A stretch of DNA of 34,132 nt from Geosiphon pyriformis (GCA_016748015.1 JAAOMT010000503.1:616331-650462), one strand, 5' to 3'. Counted from the stretch's first letter, positions 1 through 10,303 are shown. Notes: generated from the letters alone by a model not told the origin. Program-made: numbers and translations.

Positions 1-260
1 AAAATAAAAGAAATATAAAAGAAATAGAATTTTGTCAAGGGAAACGTTTTCTATCCAGGCCTGGAGTCACTAACAGTTTACTGAAATTGGTAGCTAATCA
101 ATTTCGAAATGTTAGTTGGGTTTTGGGGATTTTCCAAGTACAATAATTAAAGAATTTGGTTTTTTGAATTATTTGATATTTATTTTTTTTTGTGTGTATA
201 AGAACGGTTTTAAGAGATAAATCTAAAGTAAGATATATTTTCTCAAAGAGAGAAGCTCTT

Positions 261-268
261 CTTTTATA
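261..268 (-). promoter_or_regulatory. LTR TATA box (family B)
   Basis: The minus strand reads TGTATAAAAG, kept in all four family-B LTR copies of the window. It lies about 50 bp downstream, in the sense direction, of the palindrome array at 321-430. This is the expected arrangement of a U3 promoter; the transcription start is inferred only. Confidence 0.6.
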
Positions 269-320
269 CAACTTGTCGTAACACTATTCTATGAACTTGA
301 ACTTTGCTATTTTCTACAAT

Positions 321-430
321 TTTGCTGAACTAAAGGTACATTTCGGCAAACTACAAGTTATTTCTGCAAACTATTAGATATTTCGGTGAACTATCAATTA
401 TTTCGGCGAATTTCTATAAATTTTGGCGAA
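321..430 (-). repeat. 20-bp-period TTTCGGCGAA array in LTR U3
   Basis: Variants of TTTCGGCGAA begin at 341, 361, 381, 401 and 421, exactly 20 bp apart, with a weaker unit at 321. The core TTCG-G-CGAA is a dyad with one central base. Divergent units mostly show CG changed to TG or CA. Confidence 0.85.
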
Positions 431-649
431 CTTTTGAATGTTACATAGTTTGGGGTATTGCATGATTGATCATCGCAATTAGGTTACATTTGTGTTGTGT
501 ACAATTTGGGTTATTAATTAAATGATAATTTCGGATATTCTTTGCTAATGTAATAAGTAATAATTTGAAATGATAATATATGCTAATTAATGATAGGAAT
601 TATAAGATAGTTTCATGCTAAATGATATCTCTAATATTGTCTGGTAACA

Positions 650-1460
650 ATGTCCAAAAAAATTATTATCAGACCAAGAAACTCATTTTGTGAACAGAAC
701 ATTAACAGAATTGAGCCAAAGATTCGGAATTAAGAGACCATTATCATCACCATACCATCCACAAACCAATGGATTAGTTGAAAAATTCAACATAACATTG
801 TGTAAAGCAATTGCCAAACTCAGCCAAGAAAACCAGAACAAATGGAATTTGTTTATATCATCAGTATTATTTGCTTATCAGACAATGAAGCAAGATACTA
901 CACAAGCAACACCATTCGAATTAATATATGATAGAACAGCAACATTGCCAGTAGAGAGAAAAATTAGTACATATCTAGCTGAACCAATAACAGAAGAGAA
1001 TTTTTAAGAAACATTACTGAAAAAAACATATGAATTAATGGAAACATTAGAAAACAAATGAAGAAGAGCAGCTGATAATATTCAAATGTCACAAGAGAAA
1101 CAGAAAGAAAGACATAATAGTCAACTACTAGACAAACCAGTTGAATTCAAGATTGGAGACAAAGTACTTTTACATCATACCAAAGTGGAAAAACAATGGA
1201 GTGGAAAATTCGACCCCAAATGGGATGAACCATTTCACATAGAAGAAATTCTAGAAAATGGAGCTTACAAATTAAGACTGGATAACAAAATTTTAACCAA
1301 AGCAGCACATGGAGATTGACTAAAATCATATCACAACATTACACTACCATCTACCAGTAATATTCCACAATTAGGAGTACAGAGAATACTAGTCCAACCA
1401 GATGAGATTCCACAAGATCTGAAACCAATAGTTATTATTGACAACAACACATTAAATTGA
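650..1460 (+). pseudogene. Ty3/gypsy integrase, C-terminal part (copy A1)
   Basis: This is the end of a gag-pol polyprotein whose integrase joins new cDNA into host DNA. The core is visible as LLSDQETHFVN (second catalytic Asp, about 670-700), PYHPQTNGLVEKF (catalytic Glu) and a TPFEL motif. The C-terminal module KIGDKVLLHHTK followed by KWDEPF (about 1150-1235) is of GPY/F type. Reading frame is kept throughout, but in-frame stops lie at 1005, 1059 and 1317; the last falls where element B has Arg. The TGA at 1458-1460 closes pol at a place matching the pol stop in B, so it may be the true end. The 5' part is cut off by the family-B LTR at 649/650. It is inactive as it stands. Confidence 0.88.
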
Positions 1461-1507
1461 TTCAGCAAAAGAATATATAAAGACATGGTAGATGTGACAG
1501 GAAATAT

Positions 1508-2143
1508 CAGAAAATAGAAATTACAGACAACATTCACTCACTAGCACAACAACTCTTTCAATTAATTCAACACCAGGAAATGAAGATTACAATCAATCAA
1601 CAAACCATTCGATATCAAAATACTAGAAAGACATTGCAATCCAGAACACAAAAGAAAACTGAAAATACAGTGGACAAAATCATTGTGAAAGTAAAATTAA
1701 CAATAAGAGAGTTGACAAAAGAGGCACTATATCAAGAGTTGACTAAAAAAACTTGGAATTGGTGGATACAACAATTTCCAAGAAACTATTGTTATTTTTA
1801 CTTGGGACAACACATAAATATTCAGAATCTATATATGGATAAAACAAAGTAATTATTCGACAAAAGAATACTACAACAATTAGAACATTTTGTGGAAAAG
1901 AACAACTTATCCATACAGGCCTGAGCCATATACCAAATACACACAGCATTTCAGAATAGACCAGAAATATTACTCAACAAAGCAATGGATATGGTTACCA
2001 GTAATCAATTGGGAAAGATCACCAATGCTCAATTTGAAGAATTACAGACCCAAATAACACAAGTAATTCTCGAAAACAAAATCCAGAAAATACTTCAAGA
2101 GAGGGAATTAAACGAGTTGGATTTTGACAAAGCTCAATATTAA
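1508..2143 (+). pseudogene. Post-integrase ORF of unknown function (copy A1)
   Basis: This frame of about 211 codons lies between the pol stop and the polypurine tract, where some retroelements carry env or another accessory gene. I do not recognise a function. It has no evident signal peptide or membrane segment and is rich in Gln, Asn, Lys and Ile. Its first ATG is at 1580, but similarity to the matching ORF of B (24395-25048) begins upstream, so the original start is uncertain. Matching stretches include KITINQQTIRYQ (B: SITINKSQINYIQ) and LGKITNAQFEEL (B: IGKLTNLKFQQF). In-frame stops occur at 1850 and near 1923; the final TAA at 2141-2143 lies just before the polypurine tract. Homology between two divergent families suggests a real gene; its role is unknown. 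Confidence 0.65.
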
Positions 2144-2156
2144 AAGGAGAGAATAA
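2144..2156 (+). other. Polypurine tract of A1
   Basis: AAAGGAGAGAATA directly precedes the TGTTACT start of the 3' LTR. It is the usual primer for plus-strand cDNA synthesis in LTR retroelements. The matching tract of B (24361-24373, minus strand) has a similar GAGGAGAAGATTA sequence. Confidence 0.75.
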
Positions 2157-2227
2157 TGTTACTCATAGAAATATAGGAAATATATTAGCATGATTAGTAG
2201 CCAATCAGAAGTAGGCGTAATAAATGT

Positions 2228-2390
2228 GGAATTCCAGGATTTCATTTAGGAATTGCAGGATTCCAGGAATTTTAAGATTCCCTAACAAGGAATCGCAGGA
2301 TTCCAGAATTCCAGGATTCTTCTCAAAGGAATCGCAAGATTCCAGGAATTCCAGGATTCCTGTTGTGAAAAATTGAGGAATTGAGGAATC
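2228..2390 (+). repeat. 40-bp-period GGAATCGCAGGATTCC palindrome array (U3)
   Basis: Units begin at 2249, 2289 and 2328, with partial units on either side. GGAATC and GATTCC are perfect inverted arms of 6 bp around GCAG or GCAA; the first unit has one mismatch. Each is followed by further AGGAATTCCAGGATTC half units. The array ends just before the TATA box. Confidence 0.85.
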
Positions 2391-2397
2391 TCAATTA

Positions 2398-2406
2398 TGT
2401 ATATAT
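2398..2406 (+). promoter_or_regulatory. LTR TATA box (family A)
   Basis: TGTATATATAG lies just downstream of the palindrome array and is kept in the A2 LTR (10914-10923, minus strand), although the arrays themselves differ. It is the likely U3 promoter. Confidence 0.6.
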
Positions 2407-2632
2407 AGCAGCAGGATTAAAAGCTGAAAAGACAGACCTCTCAGTGTAGATTAATCTAAGAACAGCTTGGCTATTGAGATGCAAAACCAAAGTGCAGAAC
2501 AATAGAACACACTCTAGAAACAAAACAACAGCCTACAACTCAGCCATAGTAGAAGATCCAAGATCATAAACCCTACTTTCCAATTCCCAATTATCAAATA
2601 AATAATTATTTTATATCTCAATCTACTCTCCG

Positions 2633-2655
2633 CTATCAATATGAAGTGTTGATAG
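2633..2655 (+). other. Conserved LTR hairpin
   Basis: Arms CTATCAATA and TGTTGATAG surround a 5-nt loop, with one non-Watson-Crick position. The A2 copy (10778-10800) has perfect 9-bp arms. It lies downstream of a likely AATAAA in both copies, so an RNA 3'-end or packaging role is possible but untested. Confidence 0.55.
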
Positions 2656-3136
2656 TAATTGATACTTAACCACGCTGGAACAATAGCTCTTGATCATGGC
2701 TATTGATGAAATACTAACTTACCAAATTGCCTTGACTTATCTTCATTGTTATTTTTTTTATTTTATTTCTTTCTTTCTTTAATTCTGTTGTGCCTACTAA
2801 TTGATTAAGAATTAAAAGTGCTGAGTTATTGACATCACGGATAGCCTGGTAAAAGACCCAGAAATAAGGATAGATTTATATATATTATCAGTTAGCTTAC
2901 CAGAAGGGCACAACTGCCAAAATAAATCCAGCCACTAAGCTGAGAAAGAAATTGGGAAACAACTGACAACAAATGACAAATCGCCACACTATCGGATCTC
3001 TGTCTATTATACAAAAGACTCCATTAAAACCTTCAGATACAACATTTGCAGAATATCATCGACGGAAATAGCTTTTTGAGCACCAAGTTACAGGTTTGTT
3101 ATTTGACTTGAGACTCCAAATAATTCAACTGTAACA

Positions 3137-3860
3137 CTGTTCTACCATATACTAATTCAAATGGTGTTGCTTGTGTAGTGTCTTGTTTCATTGTTCGATA
3201 AGCAAATAATACTGATGATATAAACAAATCCCATTCATCTTGGTTTTTTTGACTGATTTTGGCAATTGTTTTACACAATGTTCTGTTAAATCTTTCAACT
3301 AATCCATTGGTTTGTGGATGGTATGGTGATGACAATGGTCTTTTAACTCCAAATCTTTGACTTAATTCTGCTAGTGTTCTGTTCACAAAGTGAGTTTTTT
3401 TGGACATCCATGTCAACAGATCAAATCTTGATGAACAAATTTGGCAATGGATTCTGCATTTGCTCTTTGAATTGCTTTTGCTTTTGACCATCTAGTAAGA
3501 TAATTCATAGTTACTGCAATATATCTGTTGCTTCTGCTGGTGATTGTTAATGGTCTGACTAAGTCAATTCCAATGTGATTGAATGGTTGTCCAACTTTGA
3601 TTGGTCTTAATGGTTCACTGGGTCTTGTTCCTTTTCTTCTCTGACAAGCATCACAATTTTGAACATATTGGATGATGTCTGGATACATTGATGGCCAATA
3701 GTATCTTTTTCTGGTTCTTTTTATGGTTGTTTCTTTATGAAAATGTCTTGCTGTTGGGTCCGAATGCATGTTGAATAATATTGTCTCTTTTTCTGGTTCT
3801 GTAATTACTCTGGTTAGTTGATCTGTATTTTTTCTGTTCTTTCAGTAAAGTATATTTTGA
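3137..3860 (-). pseudogene. Ty3/gypsy integrase, interrupted (copy A2)
   Basis: The domains in order are an HHCC zinc-binding region (HSDPTARH then CDACQRRKG), the catalytic core with its first Asp in GIDLVRP, and the catalytic Glu in GLVERFNRT. The second catalytic Asp is missing. Compared with A1, 19 bp are deleted right after TGTCCAAAAAAA (near 3397), which removes the LLSDQE segment and shifts the frame. A TGA also sits just upstream, near 3419. The protein then stops at VYGRT because the A1 3' LTR is inserted at 3136/3137. The enzyme would have inserted cDNA into the genome; this copy cannot work. Confidence 0.9.
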
Positions 3861-3989
3861 TGATTGATAAAATATTTTAATTGTTGTTTTATGTTGTTTT
3901 GTTTTTTTTGAGATAATTTCTCCTTGAATGATTGAGTATTTATATAATGTTGAAGTTGTTAGTATTTTTGTGTATTTATGTTTTGTTAT

Positions 3990-5420
3990 ATTTTTGGGTT
4001 GAAATGTTTTTGGATTTGTCTTATTTGTAACAATCTGTCAGCATTTCCATTGTCTTTTTCTTTTTTATAATATACTGTATAATTAAATGGTGAAAGTTCT
4101 ATTTTTCATCTGGTATAGTAATTGTCTACAAATTTTTGTTTCTGGATTGAAGTCAATCCCTTGTGATCTGTATATATTTCAAACTTTTGGCTCAAATATT
4201 TTCTCTATTTCATGACTGCCCAATAGATTGCTAGATATTCCAGTGCTGGTGTTTCATAGTTCTTTTCAGCTGAACTTAAGCTTCTACTGGCATAAGCTAC
4301 TAGATGTTTTTTTCCATCTGGTTCTTTCTGTAATAGTACTGCTCCCAATGCTTAACCTGATGCATCCGTAGTAATGATGAATAGTTTGCTGTGGTCTGGA
4401 TACATCAACACTAGAGCTTGAATAAGCTTTCTTCTCAATGTGTTGAATGCTTTTTGTTGAGCTTCAGTCCATTCATACTTTACATTCTTGGTTTGTAGAT
4501 GATAAAGCGGCTGGGCTAGTTTAGAAAAATCCTTGATGAAGCAGTGATAATAGCCTGTGAATCCCAAAAATGCCCTTAGTTCTGGCAAGTTTGTTGGTAC
4601 TGGAAAGTTCTTTACTATTGCAATCTTATCTGAATCCATTTTGATACCATTTTTGCTCACCACATGTCCCAAAAACTTAAGCTCAGTTTTGCCAAAAAAG
4701 CATTTGTTGGCATTTAGTTTCAATCCTGTTCGTTTGAGTCTTTCAAATACTTGTTGGAGATGATGTAGATGGTCATCAAATGTCTTAGAAAATACATTTG
4801 TGTTGTCTAAGTATATGACTACTGATTTTCATAGTAATCCAGTATAGACAATTTCTATGAGTTGTTGGAATGTTGCTGGAGCATTCATCAAGTCAAATGG
4901 CATGACTTCAAATTTGAAATTTCCTTCTCTTGTTGTGAATACAGTCTTTTCTTTGTTGGCTGAATTCATGGCTATTTGCCAGTAGCCACTATCTAAATCT
5001 AGTGTTGAGAACCATTTATTTCCTCCAAAGGCATCGAACAGTTTTTGGATCTTTGGAGTTGGGTAGTTATCTCCTTTGGTTACTCCATTCAATTTCTGGT
5101 AATCTACACAAAAGCAAATTTTTCCATTTTTCTTCTGGACTAATACCACTGGTAATGACTATAGACTTATTGATGACTGAATTAGCCCATTGTCAAGCAT
5201 CCGATTGATTTCTTGATGAATGTTCTCATGGCTAGCTGGTGGTATTCTGTATGCTTTTTGCTTAATTGGCATTGTATCTCCAGTCTTGATCTAATGCTGG
5301 ATGATGTTGATGCGGCCAAATTTATTTTCACTTACAAAGATGTTATTGAAATTGCTGAGTAACATTTTTAGTTGCATTTGTTGGAGTGAGTCTAGATTCC
5401 CCATGTTCATTTGTTCCAAT
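3990..5420 (-). pseudogene. Reverse transcriptase and RNase H (copy A2)
   Basis: RT motifs appear in order: MVLVQKKNGKICFCVDYQKL (about 5149-5090), FSTLDLDSGYWQI, MPFDLMNAPATFQ and YLDNTNVFS near 4810. The last should be YxDD, so a catalytic Asp is read as Asn. RNase H follows: TTDASG at 4352-4370, a stop, GAVLLQKEPDGKKH, YASRSLSSAEKNYE and YTDHKGL. A TAG near 5160 replaces the Trp seen in B (SPWASS), and other TAG/TAA codons follow. The enzyme pair would copy element RNA to DNA and remove the RNA strand. Confidence 0.9.
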
Positions 5421-5428
5421 TGTTTAGG

Positions 5429-5837
5429 TTAGAACAGATAACATTTACTTCGTCTGTAAATGGTTTGTGATGTAATGTCTATATATTCACAAAGCTGTGG
5501 AAAGTCTGGAATGTGGTTTGGTGGTTGTTCTTCAACTTCAGTGGTCAAATATTCAATGATAATTCTCTTTAATATTTCAATGACATTTTCCATTGTGTTG
5601 TAGATGGGAATTTTTATATTTTTGGGGCTCTTGGCTGATATGTAGAGATTAGTGAGTCCAATCTCTCCTGATTTACAAATAGTGGCTTCTGCTTCAAACA
5701 ACTGAGCTTGATTCTTTATTTCTCTTTTTATGGCTAACATATACTGGTTATATGGTGGAATGGAAATTGTTTAATGGATTGAGATAATTTCTCCTTTGTT
5801 AATAATCTCTTTCTCCATCATATTAACTAGTATATTT
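5429..5837 (-). pseudogene. Linker between dUTPase and RT (copy A2)
   Basis: An open stretch of about 100 codons (5429-5740) in the RT frame follows the dUTPase motifs. It includes LTNLYIS and QAQLFEAEATICKSGE, which match IPNVYIS and QIFEANEQICLKH in B, so the segment is shared by both families. I recognise no catalytic motif. It may be a spacer or the N-terminal extension of RT. Confidence 0.5.
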
Positions 5838-6215
5838 ATTCTACCCATTGATCTAAATCCCTGTATTCCTCTAGCTGTGATCCCTAATTTTTCTCTGTTT
5901 TCTATTGACATTAGCTAAGCTACTTTCACCAAAGGTAGGAATATTGCCTGTGCTATCTTTTCATTTGGATCTATGGTATATGTTTTTTCTGAGTCATTTT
6001 GTAGCATAGCAATAATATTTCCTATGTATCCTGCGTTAATTATTTCTTCCTCTGATGTTAATTCCCTTTTTTGCTAAACTACTCCTGAATGCTAATTGAA
6101 CCATTGTTGTTGCTGGAATTTCCAGCACTATTTTCAGATTGATGCAAGTGTGCAAGTGAGATTCCAATTTGATGAGATCTTTTCTTGGATATCTCAGATC
6201 AAATCTTGTATCAGT
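5838..6215 (-). pseudogene. dUTPase-like domain in pol (copy A2)
   Basis: A dUTPase cuts dUTP to dUMP and diphosphate and so keeps uracil out of new cDNA. The five family motifs can be traced: RFDLRYP (motif 1), FRSSLAKKGI (motif 2), IINAGYIGNI (motif 3, after a 1-nt shift near 6062), NEKIAQAI (motif 4) and IQGFRSMGR (motif 5). Motif 3 normally has Asp where this copy has Asn (near 6035), and motif 5 has Arg for the second Gly. Both fit G-to-A type decay. The domain lies between protease and RT, exactly as in B, where the motifs are better kept. Confidence 0.72.
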
Positions 6216-6479
6216 ATTATGTGTGCATTCAGGCATAATACCTTTATTATTTTTACTGAACCATTTCAGTTCTTGCTCCTTGGTAAGATCAGGAAAGGTG
6301 ATATATGTTTTAGAGTTTGAATTGGGGTCCGAATCATTGTTATTTTTGTTGCTGTTTTGAGCAGAGCTAGAATCAGTGTTTTCATTGTCATTGTTGTCAG
6401 AGTTTGAATTGGGATTGAAAATTGATTCCGATTCTGATGCACAATTGCTTATTGGTTTGTCTTCTTCTGGGATTGTGTA
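6216..6479 (-). pseudogene. Low-complexity acidic linker (copy A2)
   Basis: In frame with the flanking domains, this joins the Cys-rich region to the dUTPase. It holds a Ser/Asn/Asp-rich run (about 6310-6430), including repeated NSNS and NDN units, then a KEQELKWFSKNNKG segment that resembles LQLKYFNNHGQ in B. It is probably a flexible spacer. Confidence 0.5.
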
Positions 6480-7135
6480 GATCATGCATGGTGGTGGATT
6501 GTAAATGAGGTTACACTCATTACAATACTTAAAGTCATATGGGATTAAACAGTAGTCACATAATTGGATGTTTATTTCTTTCAAGTGTTGTTTCTGTTCC
6601 TTTCTAGTGGATGCTAATTGTTGGTAATGTTTATGGAATTCCTTTAGATTGTCCTCGATGTTGACAAAAATGTCAAAAGTTTGAACATATTCAGGTTCAA
6701 GAAGTAATAGAGAGTTGTTTTTGATTTCCAGTAGTTTATTGGTTGTCGCACCTTCTGCTTTTGCATATGCCATTCTCCAGAGTTTGTGTTTGTTGTGAGG
6801 ATATTTTTCTAATTGTCACAATGCTCTTTTCCAGGTGTCGTTAATTGGAGTGCCTTTGCATACCCAGTCATTGATTAGGATTGTATATTGGCACATTTCA
6901 TCACATGTTCCTCCTCATCCAGGAATGTTGTTCCACATTTCTTCATCTGGAAGAGTTTCTCCACAAGCTAAACATGATGTATTATCCCATTTTCCCACTC
7001 ATTTTGGTCTTCCAAAACATTCAACAAGATATGTATGGCAATAAAACTTAGTTGCTGTCTGGTATTTTTTATTATTATTACAGCATGTGCCCATTGATGA
7101 CAGTTTCTTGCCGCAATTGATGCATACTAGTTTGG
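6480..7135 (-). pseudogene. Cys-rich domain between protease and dUTPase (copy A2)
   Basis: I do not recognise this domain. It has paired cysteines spaced like zinc ligands: VCINCGKKLSSMGTCC (about 7135-7088), SCLACGETLP with RGGTCDEMCQY (about 6985-6885), and LCDYCLIPYDFKYCNEC (6560-6505). B has the same blocks in the same order (KCKDCNKKLSS, LTCEDILP, RGGVCNQIC, LCEECVMPCDNQWCLEC). The segment between is helical-looking and Lys/Glu-rich. A structural zinc or nucleic-acid-binding role is a guess. In-frame TAG and TGA codons show that this copy is dead. Confidence 0.6.
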
Positions 7136-7490
7136 GTTAGCGATAAGTAGACTGTTGTAATAGAGTGTAGGTGGCTGGAATATAAGTGTTGTTGGCTTGG
7201 GTAGTGTCTTTCTCTTTCCCTTTCTCTTTGTCTTTTCTTTTATCTTCTTTCTACTCCCAATTGGATGTTGGTTTGTTATTGTCGGTCCATGTCAGATTGT
7301 CAGTTTCCCAGATGAGTTTTTCTCTTTGTTTTCCTTTTTCTGGTTCATCCCATGATAGTATTGACAGTAGCTTATTGTGGTTTTCATTGGCCCAAGACAC
7401 TTGATAGGCTTCCCAGGTAGGTTTCTTCTCTTTTTCTTCTAACTTGATAAGTGGTGTTGTTGGGGTGAAGATTTTGAAATGACCACACAT
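7136..7490 (-). pseudogene. Charged linker after protease (copy A2)
   Basis: It starts MCGHFKIF just after protease and runs through a Lys/Glu/Trp-rich stretch with a stop at about 7251 and a KEKGKEK run. VPTMCGHF here matches VPAICSTF in B, and EEKEKKPTWEAY matches EKEKKMPLTEIY, so the linker is shared by both families. No function is recognised. Confidence 0.45.
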
Positions 7491-7499
7491 AGTGGGTAC

Positions 7500-7850
7500 T
7501 CATGTGTGTTGGCTGTTCTGGCTGAGCTGTAGTTCTTGTGTGTTCCAGTCAAGCACAGCATTTGTCTTGACTAACCAGTCATTACCAACTAATGCCTGGT
7601 ACTGAATAGCTTCAATTACCAAAACTTTGATTGGTGTAATAATACCATTTACTTCAAAGGAAAAATCATCAATCTCACCAATAAGAGTTTTGGTTGCTTC
7701 ATCCATAGTGATGATTCATACACTGGCAGCTTGATCAACTCGGTGACATAATTGGTCCATCAGTTGTCGCGTAATTATACTGCCAGCTGATTCACTGTTT
7801 AGGATCAATTTAATAGCATGGCCATCAACTTTCATGTTAGTATACATAGT
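7500..7850 (-). pseudogene. Retropepsin-type aspartic protease (copy A2)
   Basis: This enzyme would cut the Gag-Pol polyprotein. IKLILNSESAGSIITRQL (about 7815-7760) is the active-site loop; family members have D-S/T-G where this copy reads N-S-E (codons at 7791-7799), both explained by G to A. The second half, VLVIEAIQYQALVGNDWL, is the downstream conserved block, followed by WNTQELQL. Element B keeps DSGSAGSIIT, so the loss is specific to this copy. A stop near 7499 ends the open stretch. Confidence 0.85.
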
Positions 7851-8515
7851 GGTAATTGGTTTGGTGTCAAGAGCAGCTTCACTAAATAATGGGACTGGTG
7901 TAGTTTTCTCAAGTTCAAATAGGAAGATTGTTGTTAGTAATTTGTCATTGGTAACAGTGGCTGGAAGTATGTTGCTGGTGATTAGTTGTTTTTGGTTAGT
8001 TGCCGTGTTGTTGGGTAAGGTGTCTTTTGGGGTAACCAGAAGACTTAAATAGTGTTGTGCATTTAGGTTTTGGCCATATCCAGTGCCTGAATTCTGTTGT
8101 CAAGATCCTGATGGTAGGTTTATGGAACTGGAAATCAGTTGATAGACTATCATCGATGATCTCCAGCTCTGTTGTGGTAATCTCAGTCTTTAAGTTCCGT
8201 TTTGAGGTAAGTTATGTGGTGGTATCTAATTTTGTTGGAATGAATAATTTACCTGAAACTGCAGCTGATAAATGGGTTGGGACTGCAGTTGATAAATTGA
8301 TGCTGAAGGCTGATAGATTGGAGGTGAGTATAATTGCTGCATCATTGGGGTTTGATATATTAGCTGCATCATAAATAGGTAATTTGGTTAATATAGAGCT
8401 GAGTTTGATTGATTACTGACATAATTCTGAGTTTGTAGTTAGTGATCAGAGTTTTGATACTAATTAGCTGATCTCTAGTCACTTATCTTTTTTCGACATT
8501 TAAATTGTAAATGTT
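7851..8515 (-). pseudogene. Gln/Pro-rich linker between Gag knuckle and protease (copy A2)
   Basis: This is in the Gag frame and rich in Gln, Asn, Ser, Pro and Tyr, with several TAG/TAA codons that look like former CAG/CAA or TGG. A piece close to protease (ITTMYTNMKVDG) matches ITAMYTEATVEK in B. It is probably a disordered spacer of the polyprotein. Confidence 0.5.
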
Positions 8516-10303
8516 TTTGTTTACCACAATAGTGGCATGCACGCATTTCTTGTTGCCACTGTTGATTGGTCAAGGATGATGCTAGACGTGACTGATTTTG
8601 GAAGCGATTTCCATTTTCCTGATTGTTGCATCATTGGAGTGGTTAATAAATGGCTTGATTGGTGTTAGCTAAGTATCTCTCTAATTTTTGATTGATTGAT
8701 TCACTGATTTTTTTTAATTTGGAATCCAGTTCAGATAATCCATTCATTACTAGATTTACTGTGTGGGCATAGTTGGCTTCGAGTTCAGTAGCTTCAAAAT
8801 TTCTGGCATTTATAATGGTGGCTTGAAGATCTACTGGATGTATTGGGCGAATGTGTTAAAAGATGCTACTATACAGGCCTCTAATAAATTGATTCAGAAT
8901 CTGTGGCACTGTGAAATAATCAGCCTGTATGGCCTGGATTTGGCGCAAATTTTTGTAGAAGCATTCTAAGTAAGTGATAACTGCTTCATTTTCTTTTTGT
9001 TTGATGGTAGTGAAGGTGTTAACTAGGCAGTTGATACTATTATTATTACTGAAATATCCCAGGAATGCAACTTTAAATTCCTGGAATGTTTGAGGTTTGG
9101 TGACTAAACTTTGATACCATGAGTTGGTGGTATCTTGCAGAAAATAGGAGATAGCTTGAAGTGCTTTCATGTTATTCTATTTGTTGGCCATGATGGCTTT
9201 TTCAACATCATTGAGCCAGATTTGGGTGTTATCTTTTTCACTAGTGAATTTCTCAAGTTTTATTATTGGAGCGTAGGCCATTGGATCTAAGTTTGGTTGT
9301 TAAAGTTGTTGTTGTGGCTGTTGAAGTGGCTGCTGAGGTTGTTGAAGAGGTTGAATCAGTTCAATAATTGGTTCAATTAGTGGCTGATTAATGATAATTA
9401 TTGGAGATAAGTTTGGCTGATTAATTGATTCGGGATTTGGATTGTTTTAATTTTGCAGTGTCTAAATATTTGGAGTTTCAATTTCTGGATTTTCTAAATC
9501 TAAATGTTGCTGAGCTTGGAGATTCAGGGTTTCAATTGTTGAATTTTCTGGGATCAGGTTTTGGTAAGTAAATTCTTGATTCTTAGATTCTTTTTCTTGC
9601 TCTTCTTCTGATTCTATTATTTTCTATGGATCAGAGATTCCAAAATCTGGTGGCAGTAGCAGTGATCAAAGTCCTGATGGTATTGGCGATTGTGAATTAA
9701 ATTCCTCGAAGTATTCACCATATGGTTCTAGTAGGTTTGTTTTCCTTTGTTTACTTTGAAATGCAAATTGTCCAAATGTTAAGATTGTGTTTGATGTGGA
9801 TGCGTCTGCTGATGTGATATTGATGATGCTTCCAAGAGTATAATAATATGATGGATTTGTGAGTACTTTAACTCTGTGTTTTTTTCAAGTGAGTGGTTGG
9901 ATCCATTGAAGTGTTATTGCTGGTGTTTGTAGTTTTCCTTTGTTTTTGCTTACATAGGTGATTAAGTATCTTTGTTGTATGTGATGTTTAATTTCTTTGT
10001 TAATCTCAATAATGATGAATGCGAAATTATGATTTGTTGGTAAGCTGGTGTTTTGGATTAATTCATAGTAAAAGGTTTCTCTTGCTGATTTAGTGTTTAC
10101 TGGTGTTCCTAACAAATAGGCAATTCTTTTGTTGACATAGAAATTGAAGGCTGATTCTGCTGATATATGATTTTGGTTTAATCCCAAGTGTTGACAGTAG
10201 TGTTGAAATAAGGATTTTGTGAATCCTAAATGGTTTGCTCCTATACTTTCTGATTCTGTCACTGTTGATTTATTTGTTGGTGCTGGTTCTTTGTAGGATT
10301 ATA
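8516..10303 (-). pseudogene. Gag polyprotein with CCHC knuckle (copy A2)
   Basis: Gag forms the particle that packages element RNA. The N-terminal part (9885-10262, MTESESIGANH reading, a GTG codon) has no clear ATG; the original start is probably lost. A Gln-rich run (about 9300-9350) precedes the capsid-like segment LQAISYFLQDTTNSWYQSL and FKVAFLGYFSNNNSINCL (about 9170-9040), which matches B Gag (LKAILYFFQGTTREWFENL). The nucleocapsid ends in CHYCGKQKHLQFKC (8516-8557), a perfect CX2CX4HX4C. Scattered TAG, TAA and TGA codons break it, with no gag/pol frame change. Confidence 0.85.

Larger units (their letters stand above)
1..649 (-). mobile_element. Family-B LTR, partial, inserted in A1 integrase
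   Basis: This is the same LTR as the 3' and 5' LTRs of element B (16578-17468 and 32310-33282), entering the window part-way through. It matches them from position 1 (compare 16905 onward) and ends in TAACA at 649. Its sense strand is minus, so TGTTACCAG is the sense start. No polypurine tract follows it; the next base opens A1 integrase sequence. It is therefore either a solo LTR or the 5' LTR of a minus-strand copy lying to the left of the window. It is AT-rich with a 20-bp-period array and a TATA box. Confidence 0.85.
2157..3136 (+). mobile_element. 3' LTR of gypsy copy A1 (980 bp)
   Basis: It starts TGTTACTCATAG after the polypurine tract and ends CTGTAACA, directly against A2 integrase sequence whose reading frame it interrupts at VYGRT. 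The last 60 bp match the reverse complement of 10323-10380, the end of the A2 5' LTR, so A1 and A2 are one family. From sense start to end it holds a palindrome array, a TATA box, a possible AATAAA signal near 2599, a hairpin and a tail present in both copies. Being the downstream end of a plus-strand element, it is the 3' LTR. Confidence 0.85.

Noticed and set aside
321-430. Regular 20-bp repeats resembling a CRISPR array.
   Set aside because: The units are too short, lie inside LTRs, are palindromic and have no unique spacers. The setting is a eukaryotic retroelement.
2228-2390. GGAATTCC-type repeats as heat-shock elements.
   Set aside because: GAA and TTC blocks are not spaced as alternating 5-bp nGAAn units over the array. 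The palindromic reading with GCAG centres fits better.
8057-8374. Plus-strand open frame of 105 codons in the A2 linker.
   Set aside because: It lies opposite the Gln/Pro-rich Gag-protease linker, which is in frame with flanking Gag and protease motifs on the minus strand.
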